Source: a virus. Taken from it: DNA of 32,299 nucleotides. Both the position numbers and the translations under genes were made by a program. Under the pieces are notes generated by a model. That model was given only the letters and a program-made list of their open reading frames with translations. It was not told the DNA's origin and searched no databases. The first letter of the stretch is position 1. Every line of letters starts with the position of its first letter. The stretch is from IMG/VR virus record IMGVR_UViG_3300033143_001789, positions 7,352 through 39,650 of that record; one strand, 5' to 3'. Shown here piece by piece: positions 15,891 to 24,591 of the stretch.

Positions 15891-16115
15891 TTATAGGGGT
15901 AATTGGTTAATTAGGCTCTCCAACACTGGAGCTACCTGTTTGTTATATATTCTATAAATATTTGTTAAATGTCCATGCTCATCGGCATAAATATATGTTA
16001 ATCCTAAATTAATCAATAAACTTAATCTAAAAGCATATTGGCGCAACTTTATATTAAAGTGTCTCAATTTCTTTTTTCTTTTATGACCTAATCTTACAAA
16101 ATTAATTCTCGCCAT
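15891..16115 (-). CDS. Small basic protein with one hydrophobic segment
   Basis: 74 residues. A very basic N-terminus (RLGHKRKKKLRHFNIKLRQ) precedes a hydrophobic stretch (FRLSLLINLGLTYIYA, about residues 28-44) and a polar tail. The ATG lies 14 nt inside the end of the C92 papain-like gene. A late promoter element lies within its coding region and serves the scaffold gene downstream. Possibly a small membrane protein; no family recognised. Confidence 0.5.
   Translation of the reverse strand: MARINFVRLGHKRKKKLRHFNIKLRQYAFRLSLLINLGLTYIYADEHGHLTNIYRIYNKQVAPVLESLINQLPL
15952..15970 (-). promoter_or_regulatory. Putative late promoter element, copy 4
   Basis: Minus strand reads ATTTAACAAATATTTATAG with the identical 12-base core at 15957-15968. 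It lies about 82 nt upstream of the scaffold start, inside the 3' half of the 15891-16115 gene. Confidence 0.45.
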
Positions 16116-16590
16116 CTTTAGACCAATCCTTCAATAATTTAGCTGGACTATGCATGGAGCATTTATGGCCAGACAATACTTCAACAAATTCTGAACAAAA
16201 ATATAGATCAGGTTTTTGCCATTTATTGTTCTTAGGCATAGGTTTCTTAAATATAATTAACTTTAAATATGATAATCCGAAAAACAAAATCCCAGACCAG
16301 TCGTATTTTTTCCCCCATAAAGAAGTTAATTCTTTAAAAATGTCCATAGATGGTCTATATATATTATCACAAGGGATTCTTGCGACTTCATTATTTTTTT
16401 CTAACCACTTTGCATAAGGAATAATTCTAACTCCAGTTGAAAAAGTAGATTCAATTACTAAAGTATCATTTAATAATACAGCAACATGGCTAGGATTTTC
16501 TTCTAATCCTAAATTTTCATATTTAGCTGCCCAAGCAATAAGCCTAGATCCTATCTTTTTATTATTACTAAATATATATTCGACTTTCAT
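16102..16590 (-). CDS. Permuted papain-like (C92, YiiX/YebB type) cysteine hydrolase
   Basis: 162 residues. It has the circularly permuted NlpC/P60 arrangement: histidine in NPSHVAVLL (H35), acidic residue in LVIEST (E47), then the catalytic cysteine in YFCSEFV (C132). Enzymes of this clan cut amide or thioester-type bonds in peptidoglycan, lipids or proteins. The hydrophobic segment FFGLSYLKLIIF (about 103-114) may be membrane-facing. It starts one base inside the upstream gene stop. In this late operon it may be a virion-borne enzyme acting at the host envelope; the substrate cannot be told from sequence. Confidence 0.65.
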   Translation of the reverse strand: MKVEYIFSNNKKIGSRLIAWAAKYENLGLEENPSHVAVLLNDTLVIESTFSTGVRIIPYAKWLEKNNEVARIPCDNIYRPSMDIFKELTSLWGKKYDWSGILFFGLSYLKLIIFKKPMPKNNKWQKPDLYFCSEFVEVLSGHKCSMHSPAKLLKDWSKDGEN

Positions 16591-17237
16591 TAATCTTTAA
16601 CCTCATGTAAGCCTAGATTTACTGAAATAGTTACTGGATCTGGTCCGTTGTTTGTGTATTCTACGCATACGTGAAGCCCTAAGAATAAATCCGCATCATA
16701 ATCATATTTTTTAAAATACCTACTATTTGGCATATTAACATTAAAACCGAATTGATTAACTGGATATAATGGAATAGTAGTTAATAATCCAACATCAGTA
16801 TCTAATATTTTAAAATCAACAGTATCTCCTTTTTGGCATCCAATAATTTCAACGTCTGTAATTTTTACTAATTCATAAGGAATCTCAAAAACAAGAGACC
16901 CAGTATTTCCTGAATTAATTGTTGCTTCAGGGATTCCGGTTTCCCTCGCGTATAGTTTCTTGCCGTCTGGAAGTATTTTATTAGAAAATGCGGTTGTTGC
17001 TTCAATGATGACTTCTGTTTTTAATTTTTGATTTGCTGATACAAGATAGTTTGTTTCAAAATCTTCTTGATCTGAATCAACTTCGGAGTCATCTAACTTT
17101 TGTATCATAGTTGATAACATAAATGCTCCATCTATTGCGTATATGGAATAAAACCCACCCAAATCAATAGAGTGTATATTTAAATTTCTTTCGCTAATAA
17201 ATGTTTTTAATTGATCCCAATTTACGTTAACTACCAT
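16590..17237 (-). CDS. Virion structural protein, unknown
   Basis: 215 residues, soluble and beta-rich. It opens with VNVNWDQLKTFISERNLN, has an acidic SEVDSDQEDFETNY loop near residue 75, and ends with VEYTNNGPDPVTISVNLGLHEVKD. No motif recognised. One-base overlaps with both neighbours show tight coupling in a structural operon. Possibly a fibre accessory or baseplate-like component. Confidence 0.55.
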   Translation of the reverse strand: MVVNVNWDQLKTFISERNLNIHSIDLGGFYSIYAIDGAFMLSTMIQKLDDSEVDSDQEDFETNYLVSANQKLKTEVIIEATTAFSNKILPDGKKLYARETGIPEATINSGNTGSLVFEIPYELVKITDVEIIGCQKGDTVDFKILDTDVGLLTTIPLYPVNQFGFNVNMPNSRYFKKYDYDADLFLGLHVCVEYTNNGPDPVTISVNLGLHEVKD

Positions 17238-17746
17238 TAACTAACTCTCCATATACAAAGTCGCGCTCTTCTAATTTCTACTGTAGTTTCTGGTGCTCTA
17301 AAATCTATATCAAAAGTTTTAATTCCAGAAATTCCAGTTAGATTTTTAAAGCCACTGGAAGGTCTCCACGAGTCTATACCTCCTGGCTTTTTATGTGCTC
17401 CACTTTCTTCAGAAATAACCAATGAATCGTCTTCGTGAACTCTTGATTCGTGCATATCATCATTTGTTGTATTTCTTATTTCATAAAACCAAGTAAGATT
17501 ATAATTTCCAGACGGAAGAGATGTTGTTGTTAATTTTAATTTCTCAACATACGAATTGGACGCAGTTGATGATGTCCCTTCGCTCTCAGTACATTGATAT
17601 TCCGATCCAAATACTGAAGGTGAATGTATATACTGGAAATCCACTTGTTTAGTTTCTCCAGTACTAATATCAACTATAACTAGAGCGTCAGTTTGTGAAG
17701 GTGTCTCTCCTAATTGTGTTAATTCTGTTATTTTTTTATCAGCCAT
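17237..17746 (-). CDS. Small fibre-like structural protein
   Basis: 169 residues. The N-terminus KKITELTQLGETPSQTDALVIVD is a recurrent tail-fibre head module. The rest forms a beta-sandwich-like region (SYVEKLKLTTTSLPSG, FDIDFRAPETTVEIRRARL). It looks like a one-domain fibre: an attachment module joined directly to a jelly-roll type tip. AAGGAAAATTATT precedes the ATG. Confidence 0.55.
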   Translation of the reverse strand: MADKKITELTQLGETPSQTDALVIVDISTGETKQVDFQYIHSPSVFGSEYQCTESEGTSSTASNSYVEKLKLTTTSLPSGNYNLTWFYEIRNTTNDDMHESRVHEDDSLVISEESGAHKKPGGIDSWRPSSGFKNLTGISGIKTFDIDFRAPETTVEIRRARLCIWRVS

Positions 17747-17759
17747 AATAATTTTCCTT

Positions 17760-18131
17760 TTAAATCCACCTTAATCTGTCACCAGATTCTGTTAAAATAA
17801 TTCCACCATCTTCTAATTGTAATAATCCAACTCTTTGGACACACCACTCAGGAGCTATTCCTGTAACCATAAATGAATCAACTAATATATCATTGCTATA
17901 AAAATTATATATAATCGAATCAATCAATATATCTTTACAAACTTTATCATAAAATAAATTTAATGATTCAACTATCGGAATAATAACATTAAGAGCCTTA
18001 TCTTCGTCTATAGACGATACTGTAAGCCTTCCTTCTTCAGTAGACTGTACTGGAGTTTGTTCTGTTCCATCTAAATCAGCACCGACAAGTTTTGTAGTCA
18101 GTGCTGCATCTTTATCTTGAATATCGCCCAT
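17760..18131 (-). CDS. Small structural protein, unknown
   Basis: 123 residues. The N-terminus has DAALTTKLVGADLDGTEQTP followed by EEGRLTVSS, similar to openings of the neighbouring 18144-18932 protein (GLDERVQTKIVD). The C-terminal half is hydrophobic-polar alternating (IIPIVESLNLFYDKV, VGLLQLEDGGIILTES). Probably part of a set of small decoration or fibre-attachment proteins. Role unknown. Confidence 0.5.
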   Translation of the reverse strand: MGDIQDKDAALTTKLVGADLDGTEQTPVQSTEEGRLTVSSIDEDKALNVIIPIVESLNLFYDKVCKDILIDSIIYNFYSNDILVDSFMVTGIAPEWCVQRVGLLQLEDGGIILTESGDRLRWI

Positions 18132-18143
18132 TAATTAATCCTA

Positions 18144-18932
18144 TTATGTATTTCTTTCCACTCCAATAATTGTGGTAGATAAATCTTGAACTTGATTATC
18201 TCTATTTGTTCTGATAACCCTAACTGTAGTTCCATTAGCTGTTCCAATAACCTTTAATGCTACCTTTAAATCTATATCGGCATCTGGTTTTGCTGTAGAA
18301 TTAAATCTAACTGCTTTTTTAGTAAAAACTTCACTAACCGCACCATCACCAATTTGTAATTCAACTTTCATTTTACCAGAAGCACTACCTAAAGCTTGAT
18401 GAACTAATAGTGTCTTTCCTGAAGCAACTACTAAGTCGTGAGTATCTGTAGCATCTTTAGCGACATCTACTGCAGTATCTTCATCATGAATTTCATCACC
18501 TTCTGATTCTTCAAAAGTTACAGGAAGTGGGTTGTTAGCAGAAAACGCCTCACCATCTTCATCATGTAATGAAATATCTAAAGCTCTTACTTCGCCAGCA
18601 GAATCTTCGATAGATGTTAATCTCTCAGTAGATTGTGTATCTCCCGGTGTTGCATTTCTAACGTGACCAACTACAGCAATGTTTGCTGGATCAGTGTTTG
18701 TTGTACCATCGTGAATACCACTAACACTTGTATGACCTTCTTCTGACAAGCGTTGAACTCTATCAACTCCTGTAGGATCATTACCGTGTGACTCAACGTG
18801 AGCATTATTATCGGTATCTACTTCCATTTGTTGTGAATCTGGATTGCTGGCGTCAACAATCTTTGTCTGTACTCTTTCGTCTAGGCCATCGGCCTCGGAT
18901 CTTATCGGTAATCCGCTATTGTAATCTGACAT
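18144..18932 (-). CDS. Structural protein with C-terminal beta domain
   Basis: 262 residues. The first 150 residues are polar and acidic with recurring short strand-turn units (AHVESHGNDPTG, IAVVGHVRNATPGD, DISLHDEDGEAF, NPLPVTFEES). The last 100 form a compact beta domain (DLVVASGKTLLVHQALG through VIGTANGTTVRVIRTN). GGAGGACATT gives a good ribosome-binding site. Virion protein by context; no enzyme motif. Confidence 0.55.
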   Translation of the reverse strand: MSDYNSGLPIRSEADGLDERVQTKIVDASNPDSQQMEVDTDNNAHVESHGNDPTGVDRVQRLSEEGHTSVSGIHDGTTNTDPANIAVVGHVRNATPGDTQSTERLTSIEDSAGEVRALDISLHDEDGEAFSANNPLPVTFEESEGDEIHDEDTAVDVAKDATDTHDLVVASGKTLLVHQALGSASGKMKVELQIGDGAVSEVFTKKAVRFNSTAKPDADIDLKVALKVIGTANGTTVRVIRTNRDNQVQDLSTTIIGVERNT

Positions 18933-18947
18933 ATAATGTCCTCCCTA

Positions 18948-19106
18948 TTACTTTGTTAATTCTTGTTTGCGTTCTTTTTGTAACTCAATATGAGCTTCAA
19001 TTCTTTTAATATCTTCAAATCTTTCTAGAATTTTATATTCTAGTTCAGCGATAGCAGCTTCTATTTTTTTAAGCTCCATTTCTTTTTTCTTTTTTGCTAA
19101 GTCCAT
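18948..19106 (-). CDS. Short coiled-coil protein (52 aa)
   Basis: 52 residues, almost wholly charged helix: MDLAKKKKEMELKKIEAAIA at the start, then heptad-spaced I/L through ILERFEDIKRIEAHIELQ. The ATG overlaps the TAA of the 19106-19804 gene (TAATG) and no other frame explains the gap, so I consider it real. Perhaps a trimerisation or bundling peptide for virion proteins. Confidence 0.6.
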   Translation of the reverse strand: MDLAKKKKEMELKKIEAAIAELEYKILERFEDIKRIEAHIELQKERKQELTK

Positions 19107-19804
19107 TAGGTCACCTCTATGTATTGTATTTTTCCGTTAAAATCTCCAACTTGTGGTCTTGGATGAATTACTGTAACTGTTACAACATCTCCAACAAAAA
19201 CCTCAAAGCCAGGGTTAAATTCTCCATTAAAAACAAATTCTTTCTCTAAATCTCCACCAAAATGAACTCTTTTCAAATCGATAGTTGTTCCATTTATCTT
19301 AACTCTATACTTCGCTATATTATCACCAGAAACACTGGCTCGTTGTATAAAAGTTCTTCTTCCTCCAACTACTGTATGAGTAACAATTGTAGCCTCTATT
19401 CCAGATGCAAGAGAAGATATCTCATTATACTTCTTTAATCCATTAATATTATTGCTTATAGTATTTCTAGTTACTATTGAACCATCAGAAAGTATCTCTA
19501 ACTGGTCACCATCACTATCAGCAATTGCAACATTATCTTGTAACGAACTCAGATCTCTAATATCTAAGTCTTCATTTATAATATAAACATCACAACCAAT
19601 CTTACCACTAAGGGTAGTACTTGTTATAAAATCCGTGCCGTTTCCTAAACGAACAGAATCTTCAGTATGATGAATGGCAACTTCTATTCCACCACCGGGA
19701 CCGCCGCTAGTATCTACAACACATACACGAAGACAATTCTTATCTACATCGTATACGCTTCTAATAACTTGGGGAAAATCTAATCCCTTTAGGTTATTTG
19801 CCAT
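19106..19804 (-). CDS. Virion protein with QVIRSVYD N-terminal module
   Basis: 232 residues. The N-terminus NNLKGLDFPQVIRSVYDVDK then LRVCVVDTSGGPGG is a recurrent opening of small phage virion proteins and is echoed in 6373-6651. The middle has DVYIINEDLDIRDLSSLQDN. The C-terminal 110 residues make a beta-sandwich-like region (RASVSGDNIAKYRVKINGTT, FEVFVGDVVTVTVIHP) that resembles a small carbohydrate-binding fold by pattern only. Likely a decoration or receptor-contact protein. Confidence 0.55.
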   Translation of the reverse strand: MANNLKGLDFPQVIRSVYDVDKNCLRVCVVDTSGGPGGGIEVAIHHTEDSVRLGNGTDFITSTTLSGKIGCDVYIINEDLDIRDLSSLQDNVAIADSDGDQLEILSDGSIVTRNTISNNINGLKKYNEISSLASGIEATIVTHTVVGGRRTFIQRASVSGDNIAKYRVKINGTTIDLKRVHFGGDLEKEFVFNGEFNPGFEVFVGDVVTVTVIHPRPQVGDFNGKIQYIEVT

Positions 19805-19835
19805 TATTAATTCCCATATCCATTATGCAGTTAAC

Positions 19836-20060
19836 TTACGGTGCCTTTTTCTTAGCTCGCTTATCTCCATAATATGCAGACTTCATTCCCTTTTTAAGCT
19901 TCTTCCAGTTACCTTTTAATTCCCATATTTGCTCTCTAGTTAAACCTGAATTTTTACTGTTTTTAATAGCTTTCTGTTCTCTTAAAGTTAAATCTTTATC
20001 ACTATCATATTTTGCACCAAATGTATCACTAAATCCTTGTAAGAACTTCTTTTTATCCAC
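19836..20060 (-). CDS. Small basic protein, unknown
   Basis: 74 residues, strongly basic C-terminus (YYGDKRAKKKAP), with FLQGFSDTFGAKYDSDKDL near the N-terminus and a helical middle (LTREQIWELKGNWKKLKKG). One-base overlap with the upstream lysozyme-like gene suggests virion co-expression. No family recognised. Confidence 0.5.
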   Translation of the reverse strand: MDKKKFLQGFSDTFGAKYDSDKDLTLREQKAIKNSKNSGLTREQIWELKGNWKKLKKGMKSAYYGDKRAKKKAP

Positions 20061-20584
20061 TATTTATCCCCTTTATATTTTCTAAATTTATTTACATAGT
20101 CGTGAGATCCATAATCTCTAGCTTCTACTTGCTCAGGACTTAGGTTGTGTCCTTGGAACCAAGAATATGCAGCTTTTTCGTCATTACCTTGTCTATCTAG
20201 AACTTGTCTAGCCATGTGTCTTGCTATGAGTTTTTCTAGTTCAGGATTAGTTTCTATTGCTTGTTTCATTTCTATTGGACCTAGAGAACTCAATCCTTCG
20301 AGTTCTGGTGTAATTTGTCCCGACATTCTCATTCTATTTAAAGTCTCCGTTATTGTATTAGGCATTAACCCATACGTTCCTGTAGCACGGTGACCTTTAT
20401 GCATTCCGCCCTGAATCATTTCGTGATCAAAATTCTTACCACCACTAGATTCAATTTGACCTATAACATTTAAAAAGTCATCCTCTTCAGTACCTCTTTG
20501 ATTATTCTCCAAATCAACTTGTTGACTATCCATCTGTTGCGCTTGTCGATATGCGTCTAGTAGTTTTTGATTGTCGTCTGGCAT
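20060..20584 (-). CDS. Lytic transglycosylase-like virion protein
   Basis: 174 residues from the ATG at 20584, which has AGGAA 6 nt upstream. An in-frame ATG at 20629 overlapping the portal stop (TAATG) would add FVELLILFFTIGTS, a hydrophobic leader. Soluble lytic transglycosylase signatures: NVIGQIESSGGKN with catalytic Glu at residue 45, TGTYGLMPNT (68-77) and KAAYSWFQGHN (137-147). The fold cleaves the glycan chain of peptidoglycan. Position directly after the portal gene suggests it is packed in the particle to open the wall during DNA entry rather than used for lysis. Confidence 0.7.
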   Translation of the reverse strand: MPDDNQKLLDAYRQAQQMDSQQVDLENNQRGTEEDDFLNVIGQIESSGGKNFDHEMIQGGMHKGHRATGTYGLMPNTITETLNRMRMSGQITPELEGLSSLGPIEMKQAIETNPELEKLIARHMARQVLDRQGNDEKAAYSWFQGHNLSPEQVEARDYGSHDYVNKFRKYKGDK

Positions 20585-20628
20585 TGAGGTTCCTATAGTA
20601 AAAAATAAAATTAATAATTCAACAAACA

Positions 20629-22764
20629 TTACTCTGGTAATACGTCTGCTGGGTCTGTTGGTAAATTTTCAAATGGAGCAGGTGGACTTGCTGGTTGTGG
20701 TAAAGTTTGATCTGGAGTAGCTCCTGGTTGTTCCATTGCGCCTTCAACTGAACCGTCCATACCACCTTGATTAACTAACTGATCTGGTCCTGGTTGATTT
20801 GCAGGAGATCCACCTGGAGGTGCTAAAGGCTGTTCACCGATATGCATCAACGTATCTGGATCAACATTTCTAAGAGCGTCAATATGCTCTTGAACATGAT
20901 TTAAAACTCTTGCAACTAATTCAGGATCTTCTTTTAATGAAGGATCTGATAAAACGTCTCTATGTTCTTTTATGTGAAGAGAATGTGGTTCGATTGCGAT
21001 AACTTGAATTTCTCCGCCAGCTACCATCTTTTCGTTCTCGGCTTTAACTAGCATTAACTGTCTATCAATACCATCAGTCATTGTCTCAAGCTTACCGCTA
21101 TTAATAACGCTGATATATTGTTCTGGTGTTTTAATTAAATTCATTTGAAGCATTTGCTCCGCCATCTGAACTCTACCTGCTGTAGTTTTTGCTAAAGGAT
21201 TTCCAACATCAACAATCACTCTATTAATTTGAGATAAATCGTCACCAGTAAATTCTTCCATATAAGTTCTATTAGCTTCACCAACAATTGTTGCTATTCT
21301 AGGAACAGAAGCAAAATCTTTTAATAGATTAACTAGTCCAGTACCAACATCTTCAATTAAAGTAACATAAGAATGTTGTAGTCCTGAGATAAATTGTAAA
21401 GACATACTTTGCACTAAAGCTAAAGCGTTACCAGATTTAAGAGATGATTCTGGATTACCACGAGATACAGAGTTTACTCCAGATACTGTTTCCATTGTTT
21501 GTTCTAACATTTCGATAAATTTAAAAACTTCTGGAGGGGTTGATGTTAAATTAAGAGCTTCGGGTTTCCCTATCTGTGCATTATATTCAATAATATTTAA
21601 TCCACCACTTATAGATGACGGGTTAATATCAGCACCACGAGGTATCATTACATTTTGAACGGCAAATGCGTTTTGGTTACTAAGAACTGCACTATAAAGT
21701 CCATTTAATGCGTCTTGAATTGGTAATAAATCAAAGGTATCAGTATATCCGTATGGAGTTCCAAGAATATCTCCAGGAGAAACTCTATATATTGGAAGTT
21801 TTCTATAGGGATTAACTGTGTCCATTAATACTGCATCAGATTCAACAAAAAGTAAATAACGACCATCAGGCATAGATTCAGTCTGTCTATGGTAAAATTC
21901 ATAAACAGCAATATCATCAGTTTCATCGTGATATACTCCACTGAAATCAAATCTTTCTTTTTGGTCTTTAGTTTCCTGTAAAAGAATTTCATCTTTCATT
22001 TCAGGATATTTAGCGGCCAAATCAAATCTGTTTTTAAATTGTCTAATTAAAACCCAATCTTGTTTTTGATTGTCTTCTTTTGTACTATCAAATACAACAT
22101 CAAAGGGCGATACTGTACTAAATACTACATCACCTTCATATATAGGATATCCAGCTTCGTCTTCTACAACGTTACCGTCTTCGTCAACTTCGTGGGTCTG
22201 TTCTCCGTTTTCATCAAGAACATCTTCCTCTTCGCCAGTTTCTTCATTCATTTGTCTTTGTATTTTATTTTTAGGCTCAACATAATCGTGAACTTCACCA
22301 GCAGTTGCGTTCCATTCCATTTTTACATAACCGGAACCAAATACAATTGCATGTTCTATTGCAGTTGAAAGATAGTCTTCGAGTCGCTTTTCTCTCATAT
22401 AATAGTCTAATAGTCCATTTGCTAATTTAGTCTGAACTAGAGATTTATAATCAGTATTAGTAGCTCTAGCCTGCATAGCTGGACGAGTCGCAGTAACCAT
22501 TGTAAGCATATGACGACATATATTACGATAGTGATTTACTGGAAGATTTACTAGTTCTCCCTGTTCTCCAGAGAATGTAATTCTGTGACCAGACCCAATA
22601 TCAGTGTAATAAGCTCCATGATATGCTGACCATGCTTCTTTTAATTTATCTAAATATCCATTAACAGCAAATGTGTGGAACCATTTGTTGGCTTTCTGAA
22701 GTACGATACGGGAGGTATCTTCACCTTCTTTTGATGCAAAATATTCATTATCTTTACCAGCCAT
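20629..22764 (-). CDS. Portal protein
   Basis: 711 residues, the size class of P22-like portals. The N-terminal core has NLPVNHYRNICRHMLTMVTA, TRPAMQARATNTDYKS and IEHAIVFGSGYVKMEW. Further on come NPYRKLPIYRVSPG, GTPYGYTDTFDLLPIQDALN and VSRGNPESSLKSGNALALVQ (stem and crown helices). The C-terminal 80 residues are Pro/Gln/Gly-rich. Portals form the dodecameric vertex through which terminase packs DNA. It lies just downstream of the large terminase and behind a late promoter element, with AAGGCGG before the ATG. A Glu/Asp-rich insert occurs near residues 160-200. Confidence 0.9.
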   Translation of the reverse strand: MAGKDNEYFASKEGEDTSRIVLQKANKWFHTFAVNGYLDKLKEAWSAYHGAYYTDIGSGHRITFSGEQGELVNLPVNHYRNICRHMLTMVTATRPAMQARATNTDYKSLVQTKLANGLLDYYMREKRLEDYLSTAIEHAIVFGSGYVKMEWNATAGEVHDYVEPKNKIQRQMNEETGEEEDVLDENGEQTHEVDEDGNVVEDEAGYPIYEGDVVFSTVSPFDVVFDSTKEDNQKQDWVLIRQFKNRFDLAAKYPEMKDEILLQETKDQKERFDFSGVYHDETDDIAVYEFYHRQTESMPDGRYLLFVESDAVLMDTVNPYRKLPIYRVSPGDILGTPYGYTDTFDLLPIQDALNGLYSAVLSNQNAFAVQNVMIPRGADINPSSISGGLNIIEYNAQIGKPEALNLTSTPPEVFKFIEMLEQTMETVSGVNSVSRGNPESSLKSGNALALVQSMSLQFISGLQHSYVTLIEDVGTGLVNLLKDFASVPRIATIVGEANRTYMEEFTGDDLSQINRVIVDVGNPLAKTTAGRVQMAEQMLQMNLIKTPEQYISVINSGKLETMTDGIDRQLMLVKAENEKMVAGGEIQVIAIEPHSLHIKEHRDVLSDPSLKEDPELVARVLNHVQEHIDALRNVDPDTLMHIGEQPLAPPGGSPANQPGPDQLVNQGGMDGSVEGAMEQPGATPDQTLPQPASPPAPFENLPTDPADVLPE

Positions 22765-22789
22765 TTAACCGCCTTATGAGATTATAGGT

Positions 22790-22807
22790 TCATTTAATAT
22801 TTGTTAA
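22790..22807 (-). promoter_or_regulatory. Putative late promoter element, copy 2
   Basis: Minus strand TTAACAAATATTAAATGA, identical to copies 1 and 3, sits 26 nt upstream of the portal ATG. It overlaps the last codons and stop of the large terminase gene. Confidence 0.55.
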
Positions 22808-24234
22808 TTCTTAATTGACTTACGGACTTTAAACAATTTAGTAATTGCCTCGAATTGATCGTTGTCTGGAGTCCTACTGTATGCATTATCAGGAGATAAT
22901 ACACCATAATTGTTGGGATATGGGTTTTTACCGTATATTACGTTACGAATAAGGTATATAACCGCATCTAGAGCATCAAAGTGACCACCATCGGCACTTC
23001 TGGCAAATTGCTTATAATTACTCTGATTCATAGCCTTCTCAGACCGCCTAGCCCAGCTTCCCGACTTTAAATGATAGATTAATGTCTTACATCTAGGGTG
23101 TATTGACACCTCACGGTTCATTACCTTGAGTCTGACGTTGTTTATTGCAGCTTCTTTGTTGTCTTTCTTGGTTGGAAGGAAGTTTTTATCGGCAAACATC
23201 AAATATGGCTGTTTTTCGCCATATAGCTCTTCCATCTTCTTTTTAATGTTAGATGCGATATCCTTGCTATTTTGCTTGGTTCTCATCACAAATTCATCTT
23301 CAATAACCACTGTATTTTTCAGGAAATCGTAATATGCAAAGAGAATAACGGTGAAATCCTTGCCTCCGATATCCATTGATAGATATACGTCATAAAATGG
23401 GGGACGCTTATATTCGCCATTTACTATCTCTTTTTCGGCATCATCGTCAAATTCAGGAATTACTGTATTCTCGGCATTTCGTACAATTTCACAAAGATAC
23501 TCTGCTCGATATTTTGGATGCTTTCTGCCGCCGGGATATTGCTCCTCAATGGCCTTTTTGCGAGATTCGTCAAGTAGTGGATTGTCATCAATCGTATATT
23601 TATGCAATCTTCCTGCTAATTGCGCAGGTTCAACAAACTCTTTTATAAAATCATGCTCTGGGTTATCAGGATCTGGCGTAGAGGCTAGAATGCCTCTACC
23701 ATCAGTAGTTAACGTTGTTGGAGATAAAACCGATCTAACAACCGTATCGAGATCGTTACAGAATCCAGCTTCGTCTACTATCCAAAGGTCAGATTTACCA
23801 CCACGAATAGAATCATAGTTTTGGTTATCTGTTCCAGCCATCTGAATCTCGCTTCCATTAGGAAAAACATAGATCTTATCGGCTTCTTTGTATTCTGGTT
23901 TTATATCTGGGGGGCAATCTTCTAATAATTGACGCATAATCGGCTTAAGAATAGTTTTCACCATTCTTTGTTTAGGGCATACATATTTTACGATTGCATT
24001 CTTTTTTCGTAGGCAAGTCTCTATTGCTAGAGCGCACATAAGGTATGACTTACCAGTTTGGCGACTAATTAATAGTGTAGTAGTATAATCGGTACCGTTA
24101 TAGTACTTATCATAGATTACTTTTTGAAGATCGTGTAGTTTCCACTTTAAAACTCCCTTATTCCATAGGATTTTTATCGCTTGTTTTCGACTTACCTCTG
24201 CGCTTTGTTTTTTTGTTAGGGATTTCTTCGACAC
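22804..24234 (-). CDS. terL: Terminase large subunit
   Basis: 476 residues. The packaging ATPase has a variant Walker A ISRQTGKS (residues 56-63), Walker B LWIVDEAG (150-157) and coupling motif STP (185-187). The RNase H-like nuclease domain follows, with metal ligands in YLSMDIGGKD (D288), MFADKN (D349) and GHFDALDAV (D420/D423). It cuts concatemeric DNA and pumps it through the portal. The start is GTG at 24234 with AAGGAT 9 nt upstream; it overlaps the upstream small-subunit-like gene by 77 nt in another frame. Confidence 0.9.
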   Translation of the reverse strand: MSKKSLTKKQSAEVSRKQAIKILWNKGVLKWKLHDLQKVIYDKYYNGTDYTTTLLISRQTGKSYLMCALAIETCLRKKNAIVKYVCPKQRMVKTILKPIMRQLLEDCPPDIKPEYKEADKIYVFPNGSEIQMAGTDNQNYDSIRGGKSDLWIVDEAGFCNDLDTVVRSVLSPTTLTTDGRGILASTPDPDNPEHDFIKEFVEPAQLAGRLHKYTIDDNPLLDESRKKAIEEQYPGGRKHPKYRAEYLCEIVRNAENTVIPEFDDDAEKEIVNGEYKRPPFYDVYLSMDIGGKDFTVILFAYYDFLKNTVVIEDEFVMRTKQNSKDIASNIKKKMEELYGEKQPYLMFADKNFLPTKKDNKEAAINNVRLKVMNREVSIHPRCKTLIYHLKSGSWARRSEKAMNQSNYKQFARSADGGHFDALDAVIYLIRNVIYGKNPYPNNYGVLSPDNAYSRTPDNDQFEAITKLFKVRKSIKN

Positions 24235-24583
24235 TTCCTGCTATCCTTATTAGATCCGACTCTGATAATCCATCGGGTACTTTACTATATTCAGCCTCTA
24301 TTGGTTCTTTGCCTGCCAATAAACGTTGATTTTTTATATGTAAGTCTAGAGTTCTAGTTTCTTCTAGAGTTAATAGTCTATCTTGAGATAATAAATTAAG
24401 ACGATAAATCTGTGTTTCTAATATCACTTGCTCTGGAGTTTGTGCTTTTAGAATTATACTAGGTGTATCATTTTGTCTTACATTATCTAATTCTTTTAAT
24501 AAGATTGTGACTGTATCTTTCAATGCCTCATTCTCTTTTTTAATTTCTAAATTTAATGTTTCTAATTGACCTTTAGTTGCCAT
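24158..24583 (-). CDS. Putative terminase small subunit
   Basis: 141 residues. An N-terminal coiled coil (LETLNLEIKKENEALKDTV) is followed by LETQIYRLNLLSQDRLLTLE and TRTLDLHIKNQRLLAGKEP, a helical pattern I associate with small proteins preceding terminases in marine-type phages. The C-terminus is very basic (PNKKTKRRGKSKTSDK), suitable for DNA. It lies directly upstream of the large subunit and overlaps it. Assignment by position and pattern; no helix-turn-helix is evident. Confidence 0.55.
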   Translation of the reverse strand: MATKGQLETLNLEIKKENEALKDTVTILLKELDNVRQNDTPSIILKAQTPEQVILETQIYRLNLLSQDRLLTLEETRTLDLHIKNQRLLAGKEPIEAEYSKVPDGLSESDLIRIAGSVEEIPNKKTKRRGKSKTSDKNPME

Positions 24584-24591
24584 ATTTTACC

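Noticed and set aside
18942-18963. Possible sixth late promoter element (minus strand AATTAACAAAGTAATAGG)
   Set aside because: The core diverges after AACAAA and it lies in the last codons of the 52-aa gene, directly against the ribosome-binding site of the next gene.
22060-22368. Plus-strand frames opposite the acidic portal insert
   Set aside because: Mirror of GAA/GAT-rich codons; no start signal or family pattern.
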